Positions 24,448 through 32,905 of a stretch of 64,000 nt of DNA are shown piece by piece. Made by a program: the position numbers and the translations under genes. Under the pieces are notes generated by a model. It made no database searches, was not told the origin of the DNA, and saw only the letters and a program-made list of their open reading frames with translations. Origin of the DNA: Chitinophaga barathri (GTDB lineage Bacteria > Bacteroidota > Bacteroidia > Chitinophagales > Chitinophagaceae); contig NZ_RMBX01000005.1 in NCBI RefSeq assembly GCF_003807585.1, positions 1-64,000 on the forward strand. The letters run 5' to 3'. Numbering within the stretch: position 1 is the first letter of the stretch; each line of letters begins with the position of its first letter.

Positions 24448-24603
24448 TTAACAACCAGAAGGTTTTTTGAGGAATACAATTTCCTCAAGCATCTTGTTTG
24501 CTTTATCAATCTTCTTCTTAAATGCCGCTGATACGCCCTGTTTTTTTGTAAAAGGCCTATCTACTTTCTTTTTGGAAGTTCGATTTTTCTTTATCACTGG
24601 CAT
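24448..24603 (-). CDS. Small Lys-rich protein of unknown function
   Basis: A 51-residue basic protein from ATG 24603 (MPVIKKNRTSKKKVDRPF). The frame is open upstream to 24672, but that would overlap the preceding gene, so I chose the internal start. It is very Lys-rich at the N-terminus, with a predicted helix FKKKIDKANKMLEEIVFLKK and Cys near the end. It follows the unassigned gene at 24629 by 25 nt and ends at a good terminator, so the two form a transcript. I do not recognise a family. Confidence 0.5.
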   Translation of the reverse strand: MPVIKKNRTSKKKVDRPFTKKQGVSAAFKKKIDKANKMLEEIVFLKKPSGC

Positions 24604-24628
24604 ATAGTCCCAATTTATTACAAAAATA

Positions 24629-25105
24629 CTACTTTTTACGTACGAAAAACCCTTCGTATTCCTCAACTTCAATCGGGTTATATTCAGTCTCTGATAATAT
24701 ATTATTAACTCTTTGAATACCCGTTATCAAATATTTCCTGGAAAATTGCAGGTAATATCGCTTCAAAATTATATTGTACACAACCGTTCTTTGTGGAGTA
24801 CTTCCGGTAAAATAAAGTGTGCTGCCTGGATTTCCTTCCAGAAAGTCTTCAATTATACTAATTATGGTTGCAAAGACTTTAATTAAGTCCCCATTATTAG
24901 TTTCTACCTCATCATCAATGCTACCATCTGGGCACGCATCGCCGAATCCAAAATTATAGTATCCGGATTTTATAAGCGGTGTTATTACAACCTCCTTGAC
25001 AAAAATTCCTTTAGGGCCATTACTTGCAAACGTATACATAGTAGAGTTTTTAACCTCTACTTTATAAGGCGGCGTATTCAATCTGGTGGTTTTTGATCTT
25101 TGCAA
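24629..25105 (-). CDS. Unassigned protein in AT-rich island (DUF6934-like?)
   Basis: A 158-residue soluble protein with no signal peptide or membrane helix. Distinct strings are YYNFGFGDACPDGSIDDEVETN, split as FGFGD and GSIDDEVETNNGD, then TLYFTGSTPQRTVVYNIIL and a C-terminal acidic tail NPIEVEEYEGFFVRKK. The pattern reminds me of an uncharacterised Bacteroidota family annotated as DUF6934; I hold that loosely. Base composition is clearly more AT-rich than the neighbours, as expected of a recently gained gene. It is followed by a small basic-protein gene and bounded upstream by a 27-bp perfect stem. Confidence 0.6.
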   Translation of the reverse strand: MQRSKTTRLNTPPYKVEVKNSTMYTFASNGPKGIFVKEVVITPLIKSGYYNFGFGDACPDGSIDDEVETNNGDLIKVFATIISIIEDFLEGNPGSTLYFTGSTPQRTVVYNIILKRYYLQFSRKYLITGIQRVNNILSETEYNPIEVEEYEGFFVRKK

Positions 25106-25132
25106 TTTAATAAATTTGTCAAAGCCAAACGG

Positions 25133-25191
25133 ATCCGGAAAGTAAAAAGGCGTATTGCATTATTTGCAATACGCCTTTTTACTTTCCGGAT
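25133..25191. terminator. 59-nt hairpin with 27-bp perfect arms (bidirectional terminator)
   Basis: The segment 25133-25159 is the exact reverse complement of 25165-25191, with a 5-nt loop. The inner part, AAAAAGGCGTATTGCA and its mirror, looks like a classical two-way terminator with A- and T-tracts; the outer 11 bp (ATCCGGAAAGT) extend the stem beyond normal. On the minus strand it ends the amidohydrolase operon 12 nt after its stop codon. Confidence 0.75.
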
Positions 25192-25203
25192 AAAAAAACT
25201 CTT

Positions 25204-26505
25204 CTATTTCAGATCATACTTGTATTTGTAACGCTCGTACAACTGCTTGTGTTTATCCTCCAGGCTCACTTCGCGGCCCTGGATATAAGCACGGGTGATC
25301 ACGCTTGATTTCATATCGAGGATGTCGCCGGTGCTCACTACGATGTTCGCATCTTTGCCTACTTCGAGGGAGCCGGTTTTGTCATCGATGCCGAGGATCT
25401 TCGCTGCGTTCAGGGTCACGGAGCTGAGTGCTTCTTCCTTCGTCATGCCGTAAGCGCCGGCGGTGCCTGCGTTGAAGGGAAGGTTTCGCTGCTGCCAGAA
25501 ACCTTCGTTGCTGATACAAAACAGCACACCGGCTTTCTGAAGCTGGGCAGGCGTTTTATAAGGCTGGTCCACATCATCGTCCGCCATAACGGGCAGGCTG
25601 TGCGGCTGACTGAGGATCACGGGGATGTTATACTTCTTCAGCACATCGGTGATCATCCATGCATCCGTTCCACCCACTATCACCACATCAATGTCCAGCT
25701 CTTTTGCGAAATCGGCGGCTACGATCAGTTCCTTCACGAGGTCCGCATGAATGAAAAGTTTCTGGGACTTGTCGAACAGACCTTTTACGGCTGCATATTT
25801 CAGGTTCACTTCCGCATGTTGTGCAGCAGTGTTATATGCCTGTGCGGCGCGGAGGAAGGATTTAACGCTGGCCACTTTCTCCATGGCTTCTTTCACCGCA
25901 TCGGTGGCGGGGCCAGCGGCCGCTCCGCCAAAAGGATTGGCGCGGGGCATCAGGCGGGGCATAAAGAAATGAATGCCGTTGTCTGTTTTATAGGCGGCAT
26001 CTTCCCAGTTCCATGCGTCCAGCTGTACTACGGAAGAGCTGCCGGTCACCAGGCCGCCCTGCGGCACTACGTGCGCCAGCAATATCCCGTTGGTACGGAG
26101 GGTGGCTATCACTTTGGAATCAGTATTGTAAGACACGATGGAACGCACGGAAGGATTGATCTCCCCTACTTCCTCGTAATCGTTCGTAGCGCGTACGCTT
26201 TCTACTTCCGTGAGGCCCAGGTTGCTTTCCGGGGCTATCAGGCCGGGATAGACGTGCTGGCCGTTCACGTCGAATACTTTTACATCATCCGCGGGGATGG
26301 CTACGTTCGCCCCTACCGCCATGATCTTGCCGTTGTTGAAGCCGATGGTGCCGTTTTGGATCACCTGCCCGTTACCCACGTGAATGGTGGCGTTCTTCAG
26401 GAACACCAGCCCCTGCTGCGGCTTGGCGGGGTACACCGTTTCCTGCGCACGGAGGGCGGTGCTGCAAAGGGAAAGGCCCAGTATATAAATGAATGTCTTT
26501 TGCAT
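25204..26505 (-). CDS. Secreted amidohydrolase-like protein, metal site degenerate
   Basis: A 433-residue exported protein (signal peptide 1-20, ending LRAQ). The composite beta domain and TIM-barrel layout of amidohydrolases is kept: LVFLKNATIHVGNGQVIQNG at the start and a closing NAAKILGIDDKTGSLEVGKDANIVV. Where active enzymes have HxH after the first strand (PGLIDxHxH), this protein reads YPGLIAPESNLG, and the late NSD aspartate motif reads ISNEG. A conventional binuclear metal site therefore seems lost. It lies 21 nt downstream of the larger amidohydrolase gene, on the same transcript, and may be a partner or scaffold of it. Confidence 0.85.
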   Translation of the reverse strand: MQKTFIYILGLSLCSTALRAQETVYPAKPQQGLVFLKNATIHVGNGQVIQNGTIGFNNGKIMAVGANVAIPADDVKVFDVNGQHVYPGLIAPESNLGLTEVESVRATNDYEEVGEINPSVRSIVSYNTDSKVIATLRTNGILLAHVVPQGGLVTGSSSVVQLDAWNWEDAAYKTDNGIHFFMPRLMPRANPFGGAAAGPATDAVKEAMEKVASVKSFLRAAQAYNTAAQHAEVNLKYAAVKGLFDKSQKLFIHADLVKELIVAADFAKELDIDVVIVGGTDAWMITDVLKKYNIPVILSQPHSLPVMADDDVDQPYKTPAQLQKAGVLFCISNEGFWQQRNLPFNAGTAGAYGMTKEEALSSVTLNAAKILGIDDKTGSLEVGKDANIVVSTGDILDMKSSVITRAYIQGREVSLEDKHKQLYERYKYKYDLK

Positions 26506-26526
26506 GTTGTTTCGATTTTCGGATGA

Positions 26527-29500
26527 TTACTGTTGATAAACATCGTCCATGATATGATGCTGATGGCCTGCCTGCAGGTCTTCGCAATGGTAGATCTCTT
26601 CGCGGCTGGGTACGGGCCTGCCCATGGGCGCGCCTTTCTTTTTCTCCCCGAGCATTTTACCGATCAGGCGGTTACGCTCTTCGGAAATGCGTTTGCGCAA
26701 TTGCAGGTCCTGGTCACGGTCGAAGTAAATGGTACCGTCCACCATCGTTTTTTCCGCTTTGGCGTAGATGCTCAGCGGGTGATCGCTCCACAGTACGAGG
26801 TCCGCGTCTTTGCCTGTTTTGATACTGCCGATGCGGTCGCTTACGTGCAGCAGCGTGGCGGGATTGAGGGTTACCATTTTCAGGGCGTCCTCTTCCTGCA
26901 TACCGCCGTACTTCACGCTTTTGGCAGCTTCCTGGTTCAGGCGGCGGGCCATTTCGGCGTCATCGGAGTTGATAGCAACGGTAAGACCCACACGTTGCAT
27001 GATCGTAGCGTTCTGCGGGATCGCGTCCACAACTTCCATTTTGTACGCCCACCAATCTGCGAAGGTGGATGCACCAGCGCCGTGGGCTTTCATTTTGTCG
27101 GCCACTTTATACCCTTCCAGGATATGAGTGAAAGTACTTACCTGGAAACCGTATTTGTCACCGGCTTTCAGCAGCATGTTGATTTCGCTCTGTACGTAGG
27201 AGTGACAGGTGATGAAACGTTTTTTGTTGAGTATCTCCACCAATGCGTCCAGCTCAAGATCGCGGCGTTTGTTGGGGCCTGCTTTTTCGTAATCTTTGGC
27301 ACGGGTAAAGGCGTCTGCCAGCACCTGCTCAACGCCCATACGCGTCTGCGGGAAACGAACACGCTGGCGGTCGCCCCAGTTGGACTGTTTTACGTTTTCA
27401 CCCAGTGCGAACTTGATGAAGCCGTCCCAGTTTTTGAATTTTAGGTCTTCCGCATTGGCGCCCCAGCGCAGTTTGATCAGCTGGCTTTGCCCGCCGATAG
27501 TGTTGGCGGAGCCGTGCAGCAGGTGCGAGGAAGTAACGCCGCCGCTCAGCTGGCGGTAGATGTTTACATCATCGGGGTTCACTACATCCGCGATACGGAC
27601 TTCGGAAGTAACGGACTGTGTGCCTTCGTTCACACCGCGGCTGATGGCGATATGCGAGTGTTCGTCCAGGATGCCGGGCGTAAGGTGTTTGCCGGTACCG
27701 TCTATTACTTTGGCGTTACCCGCGGCGAGGTTTTTACCTACCTGCGCGATCTTACCGTTTCGTACCAGTACGTCCGCGCCTTCCAGTTTGCCTTCCTTTT
27801 CGTTGGTCCAAACGGTGGCATTGCGGATCAATACGTCCTGCTGCGTTGGCAGGGTTTCATAACCATAACCGGAGAAGGGGAAATAGATCTTCCCGTATTG
27901 CGGGGTTTCCTTTTTCTTCGCTGAATCTGCCTTAGCCACAAAAGGTTTGGACAGCACAGCTTCCCAGGTCAGCGGTTGGCCTTTTTCATCTGTACCGGAG
28001 CCGCTCCATTTGCTGACACCAGCCTGCTGGCTGATGACGCCGCTGAGGCGGATCTGTTGTGAATTATCTTTTTTGGTATTGATCACGATCTTCACCAGCT
28101 GGCCTTCCACATCGATCTTTCCGGGAATGGTGTCTTTGTTCACAAGGCTCAGCGAAGCGGGTGTGCCTTTGATCTCCACCGGCACGCTGCCTGCATTGGA
28201 AAGCGTGATGGTGTAGGAACCCCGGAGGTCCTGCCATCCTTCGTTTTTCAGCACATATCGGTTACCCTGCACCCAGTTCTGGAAAAACACGGTATTTTCC
28301 TGGAACACAGGACCGGATGTGATGATAAAGTTGGCGAGCTTGCCGGCATCCAGGCTGCCGATGCGGTCGTAGGCCTTCAGCAGCGTGGCAGGCGTTTTAG
28401 TGAGCGCATCCAGTGCTTTTTCCTCGGAAAGACCGTATTCTATGGCTTTACGCAGGTTTGCGAGGAAAGACTTGGTGTCTTTCAGTTCCGCGGTGGTAAG
28501 GCAGAAAGGAATATTCGCTTTTTCAAAAGAACCGGCCTCCGTGGGCGTCAGTTCCCAGTGTTTCATATCCGCCAGGGCTACAAAACGGGCGTCGTTGGGA
28601 TCTTCCACATCCATTGCCTGCGGATAGTTCAGCGGCAGGATAAAAGTCGCTTTGGTAGCGGCCATTTCAGGAATACGCTGGTATTCGTTGCCGCCTGCCT
28701 TGATCACGTATTGCACACCGAACTCGTCACCGATCTTGTCCGCGCGCAGCACGTTCCATTTGTCGCCCGCGTCAAACACCTGCAGGAGGCCCTGGTTGTC
28801 GTTCCAGGATTGCAGGCTGAGGTTCACGCCCTCTTTGGCGGGATTGCCTTTGTACCACTGGGCATCCAGGTATTGCTGGCGCAGCAGGGCGATGGAGCCC
28901 ATGAGAGAAGAAGGATAATCTTGTGTGGAAGAGCCTTTTTCAAAAGAATAATGAGCGGAAACCTTTTCACGGAGAATGGTCATATTCTCACGTTCCGAAG
29001 CAAGGCTCACCAGTACCCCCGTACCACGGGCGATGCCGTCCTGCTGGTGGCTCAGCACCACGCCAAAACCTTGCTCACGGAGGGATTTTGCTTTGGATTC
29101 ATCCGCGGAGAATACCTGTACGGCATTTACTTCGCTTTTGATAGCCTGGTTCCAGCCGTAGGGGCCTTTGGTGTTGGAAAGCATCTGGGGCGCCGCTCCG
29201 CCGCCACGACCGCCGAATGTGCGGGGCTGTGCGGCCGGCATGCCGTAGTCGCTGTAAATATCTACGAAAGAGGGATAAATAAATTTCCCTTTACAATCGA
29301 TCACCACTGCATCTTTGGGGATGGCGGCGCCGGCGCCCACTGCGGTGATCTTTCCGTCGCGGATCACGAGGGTGGCGTCTTTTAATGTGTTTTGTGCGTC
29401 TCTTACAATGGTGGCATGGGTGAATGCATAGCAGGATTCACGCGGTTCGGCAACGCCGTTCACCGGCCAGGTTTGCTGAGCGTTAGCTGCAAAGCCTGCC

Positions 29501-29616
29501 AGGAGGCATCCTACAACGCCGAATACGGAACGGTACCGTAAACGCGTTATCAGGAAGCGGCGGTGCTTCTTCCCTTGTGCCGGTGTGATACCGGCAGTTA
29601 GCGGATTTGATTTCAT
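26527..29616 (-). CDS. Secreted tandem amidohydrolase (degenerate plus intact domain)
   Basis: A 1029-residue exported protein with two amidohydrolase modules. A hydrophobic signal segment ends near residue 47 (AANAQ). Module 1 (about 50-450) starts YAFTHATIVRDAQNTLKDA but has FVDIYSDYG where HxH is expected and so looks inactive. A beta-rich linker (about 460-590) follows. Module 2 (about 595-1010) has DEHSHIA with HxH near 652, FITCHSY and AINSDDAEMARR, the complete metal-ligand set. Family members cleave cyclic amides or act as imidazolonepropionase-like and dipeptidase-like enzymes; substrate unknown. The gene is first in an operon with the degenerate paralogue at 25204. Confidence 0.88.
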   Translation of the reverse strand: MKSNPLTAGITPAQGKKHRRFLITRLRYRSVFGVVGCLLAGFAANAQQTWPVNGVAEPRESCYAFTHATIVRDAQNTLKDATLVIRDGKITAVGAGAAIPKDAVVIDCKGKFIYPSFVDIYSDYGMPAAQPRTFGGRGGGAAPQMLSNTKGPYGWNQAIKSEVNAVQVFSADESKAKSLREQGFGVVLSHQQDGIARGTGVLVSLASERENMTILREKVSAHYSFEKGSSTQDYPSSLMGSIALLRQQYLDAQWYKGNPAKEGVNLSLQSWNDNQGLLQVFDAGDKWNVLRADKIGDEFGVQYVIKAGGNEYQRIPEMAATKATFILPLNYPQAMDVEDPNDARFVALADMKHWELTPTEAGSFEKANIPFCLTTAELKDTKSFLANLRKAIEYGLSEEKALDALTKTPATLLKAYDRIGSLDAGKLANFIITSGPVFQENTVFFQNWVQGNRYVLKNEGWQDLRGSYTITLSNAGSVPVEIKGTPASLSLVNKDTIPGKIDVEGQLVKIVINTKKDNSQQIRLSGVISQQAGVSKWSGSGTDEKGQPLTWEAVLSKPFVAKADSAKKKETPQYGKIYFPFSGYGYETLPTQQDVLIRNATVWTNEKEGKLEGADVLVRNGKIAQVGKNLAAGNAKVIDGTGKHLTPGILDEHSHIAISRGVNEGTQSVTSEVRIADVVNPDDVNIYRQLSGGVTSSHLLHGSANTIGGQSQLIKLRWGANAEDLKFKNWDGFIKFALGENVKQSNWGDRQRVRFPQTRMGVEQVLADAFTRAKDYEKAGPNKRRDLELDALVEILNKKRFITCHSYVQSEINMLLKAGDKYGFQVSTFTHILEGYKVADKMKAHGAGASTFADWWAYKMEVVDAIPQNATIMQRVGLTVAINSDDAEMARRLNQEAAKSVKYGGMQEEDALKMVTLNPATLLHVSDRIGSIKTGKDADLVLWSDHPLSIYAKAEKTMVDGTIYFDRDQDLQLRKRISEERNRLIGKMLGEKKKGAPMGRPVPSREEIYHCEDLQAGHQHHIMDDVYQQ

Positions 29617-29816
29617 TTCGGTTTGCTTTTAGAATTAGATGAAGGCTGATAATTATTCCGCCGGGGCACAGGTTTAGATCTTGGTATTTCCGGCATACGG
29701 TCACAATACAGCTACAAGTGCTAAATTTAACAAATGATTGACCGCATATCGTACTATTTTAGTATAAATTTTACGAGCGGTATAATACTTGCAGGAAAAT
29801 GCGTGAATTCACAGCT

Positions 29817-30239
29817 ATGAAAAATAAGACATGGAGCCTCCTTATGCTATTCCTCCTCGCCATGGGCGCAGCATACGCACAGGACACCACGAAAATCAAA
29901 AAAGACCGCTGGGACGCGGCCGACAAGGCGGACAAACTGAGCGACAAGCTGTATAAAGAGCTGGACCTGACCAAAGAGCAGCACCAGCAGATCTACGGCA
30001 TCAATGAAGACATTACCAAACGTCGTGACGCCGCCCGCCAGAACACTTCCCTAACCTCCCGCCAGCGGATGCAGGTATACCAGCAGCTGGACGCGGAACG
30101 CAATAACCGTTTTAAATCAGTGCTTTCCTCCTCTCAGTACAAAAAGTGGAACGATTGGGAAATGAAGAAAAAGGCGCAGGTGGAGGCTAAAATGGACCGC
30201 AAGCAGGACAAAAGGCAGGCCCGTAAAGGAGATCATTGA
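29817..30239 (+). CDS. Spy/CpxP-like periplasmic protein
   Basis: A 140-residue exported protein from ATG 29817 (an ATG 18 nt upstream would only lengthen the signal peptide). The signal peptide ends near residue 21 (AAYAQ). The rest is helical and charged: LDLTKEQHQQIYGINEDITKRRDAAR and MQVYQQLDAERNNRFKSVLS, then QYKKWNDWEMKKKAQ, a pattern close to LTxxQ-type Spy/CpxP chaperone-like proteins of Bacteroidota. A strongly basic tail ends it. Its TGA overlaps the ATG of the glycerate kinase gene, so the two are coupled. Confidence 0.75.
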   Translation: MKNKTWSLLMLFLLAMGAAYAQDTTKIKKDRWDAADKADKLSDKLYKELDLTKEQHQQIYGINEDITKRRDAARQNTSLTSRQRMQVYQQLDAERNNRFKSVLSSSQYKKWNDWEMKKKAQVEAKMDRKQDKRQARKGDH

Positions 30240-31558
30240 TGGAAGGCGTTCTGCAACAGGCCGTTGCCATCTTTGAACATGCTGTAGCTGCCGTGCAGCC
30301 GCAGCAGTTTATGCAGAAAGCCTTGCAGGGGATCACCGCGCCCGGAAAACATCGCGGGCCGCAGTTTTTACAGCAGGTTACAGGCGCCTCCGAATCAGAG
30401 CATCCTCTCCGTATCTTCCTGCTGGGAGCTGGCAAAGCCGCAGCTTCCATGGCTTTTGAAGCGGAAAAGATACTGGGCGGGAGGATCACGCAGGGACTGG
30501 TAGTCACCAATCACCTCCCCGCCTACACGCTGCAAAAAACCACCGTCATCACCGCCGCACACCCCGTACCGGACCTCAACAGCGTGATCGCGGGCACCGC
30601 CATGCTGAATATGGCATCCGCCTTTCAGCCCGGTGACCTGGTGATATTCCTGCTTTCGGGCGGTGCGTCCTCGCTGCTGGCCGATGTCCCGGAAGGCGCT
30701 ACCATGGAGGAATTACAGGAACTTTTTAATGCTTTGTTAAAGAGCGGCGCGGACATCCGCGAAACGAACACCGTGCGGAAACATCTTTCCGCCATCAAAG
30801 GCGGCCAGCTGGCGCGTGCGCTGCTGCCGGCCAATGTGTTCACGATCATCCTTTCGGATGTTCCGGGAGACGATCCGGCCGTGATCGGCTCCGGCCCTAC
30901 CGTCCCCGACCCGTCCACTTTCGCCGAAGCATGGGCCGTACTGGAAAAATATCATCTCACAGAAGGCCTTCCTGAAGGCATCCTGCAACATATTAAGGAC
31001 GGAATGGCCGGCATCATACCTGAAACGGCCAAACCCGGCGAACTTTCTCATTCCGGCTACCTCATTGCCGCCAGCAACCGCATTGCGATCGAAGCGGCGG
31101 CGGAAAAAGCGGAAACGATGGGCTACCATACCCGTATCCTCACCAGCGCGGCCGCAGGGGAGGCCAGGGAACTGGCCCAGACCCTCGCGGAACTGGCGCT
31201 GAATTACGAAGGGCCTTATCCCGCTTGTATTCTGGCGGGAGGAGAGACGACCGTAAAAGTGACAGGCGCGGGCCTGGGCGGCCGGAACCAGGAGCTGGCG
31301 CTGGCCACGGGTTTGTTATTACAGCATGCCCCGCATATTAGCTTCCTTTCCGCCGGTACAGACGGGATAGATGGGCCTACGGACGCAGCAGGCGCGGTGA
31401 TCAACGCATCCGTGCTGGCCACAGCCCCCGATCCCCGGCCTTTCCTGGAGCAGAACGACAGCTGGCATTTTTTTGAGAAGACCGGCACCCACGTCAGAAC
31501 CGGGCATACCGGCACGAATGTGATGGATGTGATGGTGCTATTGCTGCAAAAACCCTGA
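30239..31558 (+). CDS. Glycerate 2-kinase (DUF4147-MOFRL type)
   Basis: A 439-residue enzyme that phosphorylates D-glycerate to 2-phosphoglycerate. The N-terminal DUF4147 domain contains FLLGAGKAAASMA, TAAHPVPD, FLLSGGASSLL and NTVRKHLSAIKGGQLA. The C-terminal MOFRL domain contains ILAGGETTVKVTGAGLGGRNQE and FLSAGTDGIDGPTDAAG. I chose ATG 30239, which shares its A with the upstream TGA, over the TTG just before it. The enzyme fits sugar-acid breakdown, in line with mannonate dehydratase downstream, although the latter has its own promoter. Confidence 0.92.
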   Translation: MEGVLQQAVAIFEHAVAAVQPQQFMQKALQGITAPGKHRGPQFLQQVTGASESEHPLRIFLLGAGKAAASMAFEAEKILGGRITQGLVVTNHLPAYTLQKTTVITAAHPVPDLNSVIAGTAMLNMASAFQPGDLVIFLLSGGASSLLADVPEGATMEELQELFNALLKSGADIRETNTVRKHLSAIKGGQLARALLPANVFTIILSDVPGDDPAVIGSGPTVPDPSTFAEAWAVLEKYHLTEGLPEGILQHIKDGMAGIIPETAKPGELSHSGYLIAASNRIAIEAAAEKAETMGYHTRILTSAAAGEARELAQTLAELALNYEGPYPACILAGGETTVKVTGAGLGGRNQELALATGLLLQHAPHISFLSAGTDGIDGPTDAAGAVINASVLATAPDPRPFLEQNDSWHFFEKTGTHVRTGHTGTNVMDVMVLLLQKP

Positions 31559-31573
31559 TTTTCTTACCGATAA

Positions 31574-31604
31574 TTTGCATATCTCCTTTTTGATTCTATT
31601 TTTG
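31574..31604 (+). promoter_or_regulatory. Promoter of uxuA
   Basis: TTTG (31574-31577), 19 nt, TATTTTTG (31597-31604) is an ideal Bacteroidota promoter. The ATG follows 24 nt after the -7 box. Confidence 0.75.
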
Positions 31605-31628
31605 GGAAATTAAAAAAACAATCAGCGT

Positions 31629-32795
31629 ATGTTGAGAATGGAACAGACCTGGCGGTGGTTCGGGCCCAAAGACCCGGTAAGCCTATCAGACATCCGGCAG
31701 GCCGGCGCCACAGGGATAGTTACTGCATTGCATCACGTTCCGAACGGCGTTGTATGGAGCAAAGAAGAAATACTCCAGCGCAAACAGGAAATAGAAGCCG
31801 CAGGCCTCAAATGGTCAGTGGTGGAAAGCGTGCCCGTGCATGAGGATATCAAAACACAAACCGGCCGGTTCAAAGAATATATTAAGAACTACCAGCAAAG
31901 CCTCCGCAACCTCGCGGCCTGCGGCGTTTATACCGTAACGTATAACTTCATGCCCGTGCTGGACTGGACGCGTACAGACCTCGCCTACACCGTTGAAGAC
32001 GGCTCCAAAGCCCTTCGTTTCGATAAAGCGCAGTTCATGGCCTTCGACCTGTTCATGCTGCAACGCCCGGGGGCTGAGAACGATTATCCGCAGGAGGAGA
32101 TCTCCCGCGCGAAAGAACAGTTCGACAGCATGACGGACGATGAAAAAAATCTGCTGCAACGCAACATCATCGCGGGTCTTCCCGGCTCCGAGGAAAGTTT
32201 TACGCTGGAACAATTCCAGGGTGCCCTTGACAAATACAAGGACGTGGATGCCATCAAACTGAAGCTGCACCTCTTTTATTTCCTCCAGCAGATCGTGCCG
32301 GTGGCGGAAGAAGTGGGCATTAAGCTCGCTATCCACCCGGACGATCCTCCCTTCCCGATCCTGGGCCTGCCCCGCGTGGTAAGCACCGAACAGGATGCAA
32401 AAGAACTGCTGGCCACCGCGCCTTCACCCGCAAACGGCCTTTGTTTCTGCACCGGCTCTTACGGTGTGCGGGAAGACAACGATCTGCCCGGCATGGTGGA
32501 CCGTCTTGGCGAACACATCCACTTCATCCACCTGCGCGCCACCAAACGCGATGCGCTTGGCAACTTCTACGAAGCCAATCACCTTGAAGGCGATGTGGAC
32601 ATGTACAGTGTGGTAAAAAACATACTGGCGGTAATGAAAAGAAGGAACGGATCCATCCCGATGCGCCCCGATCACGGCCACCAGATGCTGGACGACCTGA
32701 ATAAAAAGACCAATCCCGGTTACAGCGCCATCGGCAGGCTGAGAGGCCTTGCGGAACTGAGAGGCCTTGAAATGGGGATTGCAGGAAAATCATAA
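31629..32795 (+). CDS. uxuA: Mannonate dehydratase
   Basis: A 388-residue enzyme that dehydrates D-mannonate to 2-keto-3-deoxygluconate in D-glucuronate breakdown. It carries the UxuA strings [40 protein letters not shown] and [14 protein letters not shown]. The metal-site part reads [35 protein letters not shown] and MRPDHGHQM. Length is normal. It has its own strong promoter and a terminator at 32818. No uxaC or uxuB gene is in view, so the rest of the pathway lies elsewhere; uronic acids may come from the polysaccharide locus at 49-61 kb. Confidence 0.93.
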   Translation: MLRMEQTWRWFGPKDPVSLSDIRQAGATGIVTALHHVPNGVVWSKEEILQRKQEIEAAGLKWSVVESVPVHEDIKTQTGRFKEYIKNYQQSLRNLAACGVYTVTYNFMPVLDWTRTDLAYTVEDGSKALRFDKAQFMAFDLFMLQRPGAENDYPQEEISRAKEQFDSMTDDEKNLLQRNIIAGLPGSEESFTLEQFQGALDKYKDVDAIKLKLHLFYFLQQIVPVAEEVGIKLAIHPDDPPFPILGLPRVVSTEQDAKELLATAPSPANGLCFCTGSYGVREDNDLPGMVDRLGEHIHFIHLRATKRDALGNFYEANHLEGDVDMYSVVKNILAVMKRRNGSIPMRPDHGHQMLDDLNKKTNPGYSAIGRLRGLAELRGLEMGIAGKS

Positions 32796-32817
32796 TGTGC
32801 TTTCACATAAAAAAAGT

Positions 32818-32849
32818 AAGCCCGATCCACGAAGGACCGGGCTTTTTTT
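32818..32849 (+). terminator. Terminator of uxuA
   Basis: AAGCCCGATCC (32818-32828) pairs with GGACCGGGCTT (32834-32844) with one mismatch, followed by a T-run, 22 nt after the stop codon. Confidence 0.85.
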
Positions 32850-32905
32850 AAACACACACTACGAAAACAAAACTACGGACATTCCATCCGTAATTCTCTT
32901 TATAA

